Of a stretch of DNA of 64,000 nt, positions 59,715 to 64,000 are shown piece after piece (the stretch's first letter is position 1; the number at the start of each line of letters is the position of its first letter). The notes beneath the pieces were generated by a model, which was not told where the DNA came from, ran no database searches, and was given only the letters and a program-made list of their open reading frames with translations. Location: assembly GCA_003249955.1 (NCBI GenBank), contig QKHS01000055.1:1-64000 (forward strand). The letters are read 5' to 3'. The stretch is from Bacteroidales bacterium (GTDB taxonomy: Bacteria; Bacteroidota; Bacteroidia; Bacteroidales; ML635J-15). Made by a program: the position numbers and the translations under genes.

Positions 59715-60299
59715 ATGGAAAGCAATAAAGATATTACCCGTGAAAGTATAATTGCTGCTGCCGGAACGGCATTCAGCAAATTAGGATATAAAAAAACAAC
59801 CATGGACGACATTGCCTGTTTTACAAATGTAAGCAAAACCGGCATCTACTATTATTTCAAAAATAAAGAAGAAGTTTTTAATGAAGTAATAAAAAAAGAA
59901 GCCGAAAAACTTCAGACACAGATATATGAAGCAGTAAATCAGGAAAGTTCTCCCATTGATAAATTATTTGCCTACGTTAATGTCAGAATGTCTGTTCTGA
60001 ACAGTATCTTCAATTATTATTCGACCTTCAGGCATAACCTTTTGGAGCACTTTGATATTATAAATCATAACCGGAAAGAATTTGACAAAGTGGAGACAGA
60101 CATACTTATGAAAATTCTTGAAGAAGGAATCAATAAAGGAGATTTTTTCATAGAACAGGTTGAGGAAACTGCAAAGACAATAATGCTGACATTGAGAAGC
60201 CTCGAAATTCCTTTTTTCGGAATCGAAAATCAGGGAGATTATAAAATATATCTTGAAAGGCTTATAACTATTTGTTTATACGGAATAATTCCCAGATAA
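59715..60299 (+). CDS. TetR-family transcriptional regulator
   Basis: 194 residues. N-terminal helix-turn-helix (about 8-55): RESIIAAAGTAFSKLGYKKT and NVSKTGIYYYFKNKEEVFNEV. The C-terminal ligand-binding helices (about 60-190) have no recognised subclass; the pattern LRSLEIPFFGIE occurs in fatty-acid-related members. Starts a two-gene unit with the TPR protein 2 nt downstream. Confidence 0.92.
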   Translation: MESNKDITRESIIAAAGTAFSKLGYKKTTMDDIACFTNVSKTGIYYYFKNKEEVFNEVIKKEAEKLQTQIYEAVNQESSPIDKLFAYVNVRMSVLNSIFNYYSTFRHNLLEHFDIINHNRKEFDKVETDILMKILEEGINKGDFFIEQVEETAKTIMLTLRSLEIPFFGIENQGDYKIYLERLITICLYGIIPR

Positions 60300-60301
60300 T
60301 T

Positions 60302-60973
60302 ATGATAAAAAAAACTCTTATTACCGCATGTATTATAATCCAGGTTTTTTTAGCCTATTCTCAAAGTGCAGATGAATATTTCGGCAAAGCCTGCACTTAT
60401 GTAATTGAAGGCAATTACAATAAAGCAATAAAATATTTTAATAAAACAATTGAGACCGATCCTGAATTTAATTTTGCATATCTTAACCGGGCCAGCGTTT
60501 ATACACTAAACGGAGATTATAAAAAAGCTATCGCTGATCTGAATATTTATCTTACATACGACCCGGAAAACCCGGGGGCATTGGAAAGCAGGGGGATTCT
60601 TCTAACAGAAACCGGAAATTTCGGATCTGCATTGCCGGATTTATTAAAAGCCTCAGAGCTTAGCCCTGAAAGTCTTTATCTTAATTATTATCTGGGACTT
60701 GTATATTTCAATCTGAAAGATTACAAATCCGCCGTTAAATGTTTTGAGTTATACTTAACAGAAAACCAGAATGATTGGGAGTCTTGTTTTTATATTGCAA
60801 TGTCATATCAATATTTATCTCAAAAAGATAAAGCCTGCGAGTATTCTGATCTTGCTCTGAATCTGGTTTACAGTGTTGAAGAATCGCATAATAGCAAAGA
60901 CAAAAAACATATCAGGCTTCTTAAAGAAGCTTATTCAAACTGTACAGGATCCCAATTCATACTCCCTGAGTAA
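60302..60973 (+). CDS. Exported TPR protein
   Basis: 223 residues from ATG 60302 (the earlier start overlaps the TetR gene). Signal peptide about 1-18 (IQVFLAYSQS). Five TPR units about 21-195: CTYVIEGNYNKAIKYFNKTI, AYLNRASVYTLNGDYKKAIA, DLLKASELSPESLYLNYY and LGLVYFNLKDYKSAVKCF. Protein-protein interaction scaffold, partner unknown. Directly behind the TetR gene. Confidence 0.85.
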   Translation: MIKKTLITACIIIQVFLAYSQSADEYFGKACTYVIEGNYNKAIKYFNKTIETDPEFNFAYLNRASVYTLNGDYKKAIADLNIYLTYDPENPGALESRGILLTETGNFGSALPDLLKASELSPESLYLNYYLGLVYFNLKDYKSAVKCFELYLTENQNDWESCFYIAMSYQYLSQKDKACEYSDLALNLVYSVEESHNSKDKKHIRLLKEAYSNCTGSQFILPE

Positions 60974-61004
60974 AAGTTGATTTTGACCTTGTAAACGTTT
61001 AAAT

Positions 61005-62978
61005 TCAGATCTTGCTAAAAATAAGAACTATTTTGTTAAAATCGGCTGAAGCATTAACGACTCTTCTGTAATCATCATAAATTTCCACAGGATGATACAA
61101 ATCTTTGTAATACTCCTCGATAATGACTTTTACCTTATTTCCGTCCAAAGTATAAGATGATTTAAAGAGCATGTTGTTCTGCTCTTTATCTGTATTATAA
61201 ATTTCTTCCGTATTTAAATCATCCAGATTATTTACTTTGTAGCCATCAGGTATCGTAAAATTGATTTCTCTGTAATAATGCTTGTTATAAGAATCTTCAA
61301 CCGGTATTTTTCTTTCTTCATTATCATACATTTCCATTTGAGGTCCGATTAATTCTCCAATCCTGAATAACTGTAAATCCTGAGCTTTTTCGAAAAATAT
61401 ATCCGAGTCTATTTTCGCCTGTACCGAAGTAGGATATAATCCATAAGAATCCGAATTAAAGCCAGAAGCTACCAGATCTGTAATTTCGCAATCGGCATCC
61501 AGAAAATTAACCATTCCCTCACGAATTTCTTTCTTAAATTTTTCATCAGAAATAAGCTCATAAACAACTTGATATATTTGCGCCCTATATCCGCAAACAG
61601 AATGATAAATATCTAAAGTCACATCATCAAAACCTGATGTTGCAATATCTGCATTAATAATTATGGTATCTCCGGAAAGCTTGTAATCATTTGAAGGAAT
61701 AAATTTTACTTCTCCGACGCCATAATCTTCTCCTGCAATATTCATATTTTTAATAAACAGTCCATAATTATAAATAAATTCATTTCCGGGAAATCCAAGT
61801 CTGTCATAATCCAATGGTGTGGTGTATAAATCAATTTCCGGGAAATAAAAAACAAAATCAGTGGCATATGTCCACAATTCAAATTCAGGGTCAAATTTTG
61901 CTTTAAATCTGTCGCAAGTGAGTACGGTTTCAAACTTTATTCCTGCCAGTTTAAAAAGATTTGCAAATATTTTTGTAGAATTTGTAGCATCTGCAACTTT
62001 CATCCCCCATAATTTAACTATAGAAATTCCATCGGGAAACGAATAATTCATAATGCTCATCCGTTCTTTTACATAACTTTCAATTTTTCTTATCTTATGT
62101 TCTTCATCAAGACCTTTTAAATCAATATCCTTAATTATCTTATTGTAAAGTTTGGCCTCTTCCTTTGTGGTATTCGCAAAAAGATACGTATGTATTATTT
62201 CGCTTAGTTCCCCATATGAAAACATATCCATTTCTCTGTGAATATCACTTTTTGTTAATTTATAGCCAAATTTCATCAAATCGGCATCATAAGCCGAAAC
62301 CATTACATCTTTAAGCATTTCGACACTATCAAGACTAAGCATCCACCTATTCTTTTTTACGGATAATAGTGTGGTATCTGATTGTAACTGCGGCAATCCA
62401 TTGTATGACTTAAAGTTAAAAGTAAACTCCTCAGGACAGATTAATTCAAAGTAATAATTTTTTTGTGGAAAGCCGTTTTGGACATTAATAACATTACCTC
62501 TGATATCAGGGTCCTTGCGATACATGAAAATATATTCTATTTCAGAATTAATATCCGCTCCGTCAATCGCAAAATACCGATAAGTACTTTCTGTTTTCTC
62601 ATCTAAACCTTCTTTAATATCTGCCTGGTTCAATTCTCTTACTACTCCTGCACTATTTACAAGTCTGGCTTTTTCAACCGTTATTTCACTCCTCTCAAAC
62701 ACAGGGAAATAAATTTTGTTGTATTCACTTATCCCGCTGTTTGTCAGAAGTTTCACCTTTTTATGAATCAACAGGTTCTCAACCATCAAACCGTTTGTGT
62801 AAGTAAACTCTCTGCTCATAAAGTTTCTCAATATGTAAACAGAGATATTAGTATCTGCAACAGATACATCTGTCAATACAGGATTATTATCCCAACCATA
62901 ATCACTTCTTTCTGTTTTTACCTGTGCTTTTACACTAAATAAAGTTAAGAGTAAACAAAAAAACAAAGCGTATTTCAT
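61005..62978 (-). CDS. DUF3857/transglutaminase-like exported protein, catalytic Cys lost
   Basis: 657 residues. Signal peptide about 1-18. DUF3857 domain (about 50-240): YILRNFMSREFTYTNGLM and YRYFAIDGADINSEIEYIF. Transglutaminase-like middle (about 265-390): KIRKIESYVKERMSIMNYSF, then WGMKVADATNSTKIFANLF. Aligned to the upstream neighbour's RYGDCKDMSMLI, the catalytic Cys is Ala here and Lys-Asp became Thr-Asn, so enzymatic activity is not expected. DUF3858-like beta C-terminus. Starts 7 nt after the neighbouring DUF3857 gene; tandem duplicates. Confidence 0.85.
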   Translation of the reverse strand: MKYALFFCLLLTLFSVKAQVKTERSDYGWDNNPVLTDVSVADTNISVYILRNFMSREFTYTNGLMVENLLIHKKVKLLTNSGISEYNKIYFPVFERSEITVEKARLVNSAGVVRELNQADIKEGLDEKTESTYRYFAIDGADINSEIEYIFMYRKDPDIRGNVINVQNGFPQKNYYFELICPEEFTFNFKSYNGLPQLQSDTTLLSVKKNRWMLSLDSVEMLKDVMVSAYDADLMKFGYKLTKSDIHREMDMFSYGELSEIIHTYLFANTTKEEAKLYNKIIKDIDLKGLDEEHKIRKIESYVKERMSIMNYSFPDGISIVKLWGMKVADATNSTKIFANLFKLAGIKFETVLTCDRFKAKFDPEFELWTYATDFVFYFPEIDLYTTPLDYDRLGFPGNEFIYNYGLFIKNMNIAGEDYGVGEVKFIPSNDYKLSGDTIIINADIATSGFDDVTLDIYHSVCGYRAQIYQVVYELISDEKFKKEIREGMVNFLDADCEITDLVASGFNSDSYGLYPTSVQAKIDSDIFFEKAQDLQLFRIGELIGPQMEMYDNEERKIPVEDSYNKHYYREINFTIPDGYKVNNLDDLNTEEIYNTDKEQNNMLFKSSYTLDGNKVKVIIEEYYKDLYHPVEIYDDYRRVVNASADFNKIVLIFSKI

Positions 62979-62985
62979 AACATTA

Positions 62986-64000
62986 TTATTTTTTAATTAA
63001 AATTATATTCTCTCTATATGAATTCTTTAATGATTTAAGCGTTTCATTAAAGGTTCCGAAATCGTCTTTTTCCAAAGTTAAATAATCAAGTATGAGTTTC
63101 AGATTATACTCAATTACAGTATCAGTTTTTTCATAAGAAATTTCATAGCTGAATTTGTCTGTTTTAAAACTACTGTTATCAGGAACATATTTCACCTCAT
63201 ATCCGTAAGGAATTTCAAAAGCGACATTCAGACTGATAGTTTCCCGGAAGTCTCTCTCATATGCCAACTCCCGGTCACTTTCAAAAGATTTGAAATTCTC
63301 CATATATTTGTCCAGATTTAAATTTACATAAATCTCGTCATTGTTATACCTTATGTATTTATCCAAATCAAAAGTGTAATTACAATCTACATTATAATTA
63401 TCGAATGTCAGTGTAAAATCAATAAGATTGTATCTGTTAGTGCCTTTGGCAGTTGTTCTGTTTATAAAATTTCTCAGGTATTTTTCATCTCCGGTTTCGT
63501 TCAGATTTCGTCTGAAATTTGATGCGGGATAGCCCTGAAATTCTAATTTACCGGAACCTATCAAAAGATTACCGTCAATATTAACTTTTATTGAATCACA
63601 CAAAATATTTTTTAAAGCCGGTACTTCGGGGATTGTATCAATGTAATATCCATCTCCGTCATTTATCATTATTTGCTTACCTTGTATAAACCCCGTCGGC
63701 ATACCAAACTCGATATATGAGTTTGTTGCATCAAGAAATATATTTTCTTCAGTTATACTATCACGATACACGGCAATCATATGATTATCTACAATAGGTG
63801 AAGCAATTTCATCATATTTATATGGGATATCGCGGGTACCTATCCAGGCAAAATGGGCTTCCACTCCTACCTGTCTTAGCATTTCAACTATCAGCATTGA
63901 CATGTCTTTACAATCTCCGTAACGTCTGCTCATAACGAGATCGGGACTATTGGGGATCAGGCCACCCAAACCATCATTCATCGCAATATACTTAATATTG
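62986..64000 (-). CDS. DUF3857/transglutaminase-like exported protein (5' end outside window)
   Basis: At least 338 codons. The frame stays open to the window edge (NIKYIA precedes the first Met at 63981), so this is the C-terminal part of a longer protein. The transglutaminase core is intact: MSRRYGDCKDMSMLIVEML with catalytic Cys, AHFAWIGTRD, VDNHMIAVY with His and FLDATNSYIEFG with Asp. The C-terminal beta part contains FQGYPASNFRRNL and ISLNVAFEIPYGYEVKYV. Upstream neighbour and probable ancestor of the inactive copy at 61005-62978. Confidence 0.85.
   Translation of the reverse strand, partial: NIKYIAMNDGLGGLIPNSPDLVMSRRYGDCKDMSMLIVEMLRQVGVEAHFAWIGTRDIPYKYDEIASPIVDNHMIAVYRDSITEENIFLDATNSYIEFGMPTGFIQGKQIMINDGDGYYIDTIPEVPALKNILCDSIKVNIDGNLLIGSGKLEFQGYPASNFRRNLNETGDEKYLRNFINRTTAKGTNRYNLIDFTLTFDNYNVDCNYTFDLDKYIRYNNDEIYVNLNLDKYMENFKSFESDRELAYERDFRETISLNVAFEIPYGYEVKYVPDNSSFKTDKFSYEISYEKTDTVIEYNLKLILDYLTLEKDDFGTFNETLKSLKNSYRENIILIKK

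Overview
The window is a stretch of chromosome from a member of the Bacteroidota, most likely an uncultured or anaerobic Bacteroidales/Marinilabiliales-like bacterium. This rests on a type IX secretion (T9SS) plug protein and a T9SS cargo protein, the FecI/FecR pair with a DUF4974 tail, a START-like/LptF pair, TAnnTTTG promoter elements, weak Shine-Dalgarno sites, AT-rich DNA and Bacteroidota-type families (DUF4919, DUF3857, AMP nucleosidase, APH-RapZ fusion). There is no rRNA and no CRISPR array. One tRNA-Met(CAT) is present.

Layout. 1-1610: a repeat-rich strip with a lone PD-(D/E)XK-like gene and tRNA-Met with an unusual palindromic trailer. 1778-8260: a plus-strand run of START-like protein, LptF/G permease, two glycosyltransferases, ribBA and fmt. 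8338-19503: T9SS plug, secreted proteins, an APH-RapZ fusion beside anmK, tandem universal stress protein, lipoprotein, glycosyltransferase, M48 protease, dihydroorotate dehydrogenase-like enzyme, AMP nucleosidase and Hsp20. 19942-26323: T9SS cargo protein, two TM2 proteins, DUF2752, GT39, a Crp/Fnr regulator with an FNR-like box, and lspA. 26435-30523: accessory DNA holding four small unknown genes, three of them preceded by the same intergenic repeat, then a KilA-N gene lying between two copies of the 5' end of mobA. 30872-36564: mobA, NuoE-like, NuoF-like and formate dehydrogenase alpha, which together make a soluble molybdopterin NAD(P)-linked formate dehydrogenase, followed by a REP-associated tyrosine transposase. 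37412-45149: a flavin/polyferredoxin/nitroreductase fusion, RsmI-like methyltransferase, PhnP-like hydrolase, DUF819, C1 peptidase, flavodoxin-fold reductase, FtsB/DivIC-like protein and YqgE.

45150-46372 has no genes but is the most interesting stretch. It holds three tandem copies of a small structured RNA: variable hairpin, an almost invariant linker of about 33 nt, then a variable terminator hairpin. Both hairpins keep pairing although their sequences differ completely. Directly after them lies a 387-bp MITE-like element with 22-bp inverted repeats and an 8-bp target duplication. 46373-64000: membrane protein, S9 peptidase, DUF4919 and TPR proteins, an ECF sigma/FecR/STN-surface-repeat operon, an array of palindromic repeats, beta-barrel and adhesin-like proteins, TetR with a TPR protein, and two tandem DUF3857/transglutaminase-like proteins. 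One of these two has lost its catalytic cysteine and the other runs off the window.

Functional threads are envelope biogenesis and surface display (LptF/G, glycosyltransferases, LspA, T9SS, FecIR), cell-wall recycling (AnmK, AmgK-like kinase) and anaerobic redox metabolism (formate dehydrogenase with its own MobA, flavin/Fe-S fusion, FNR-type control).
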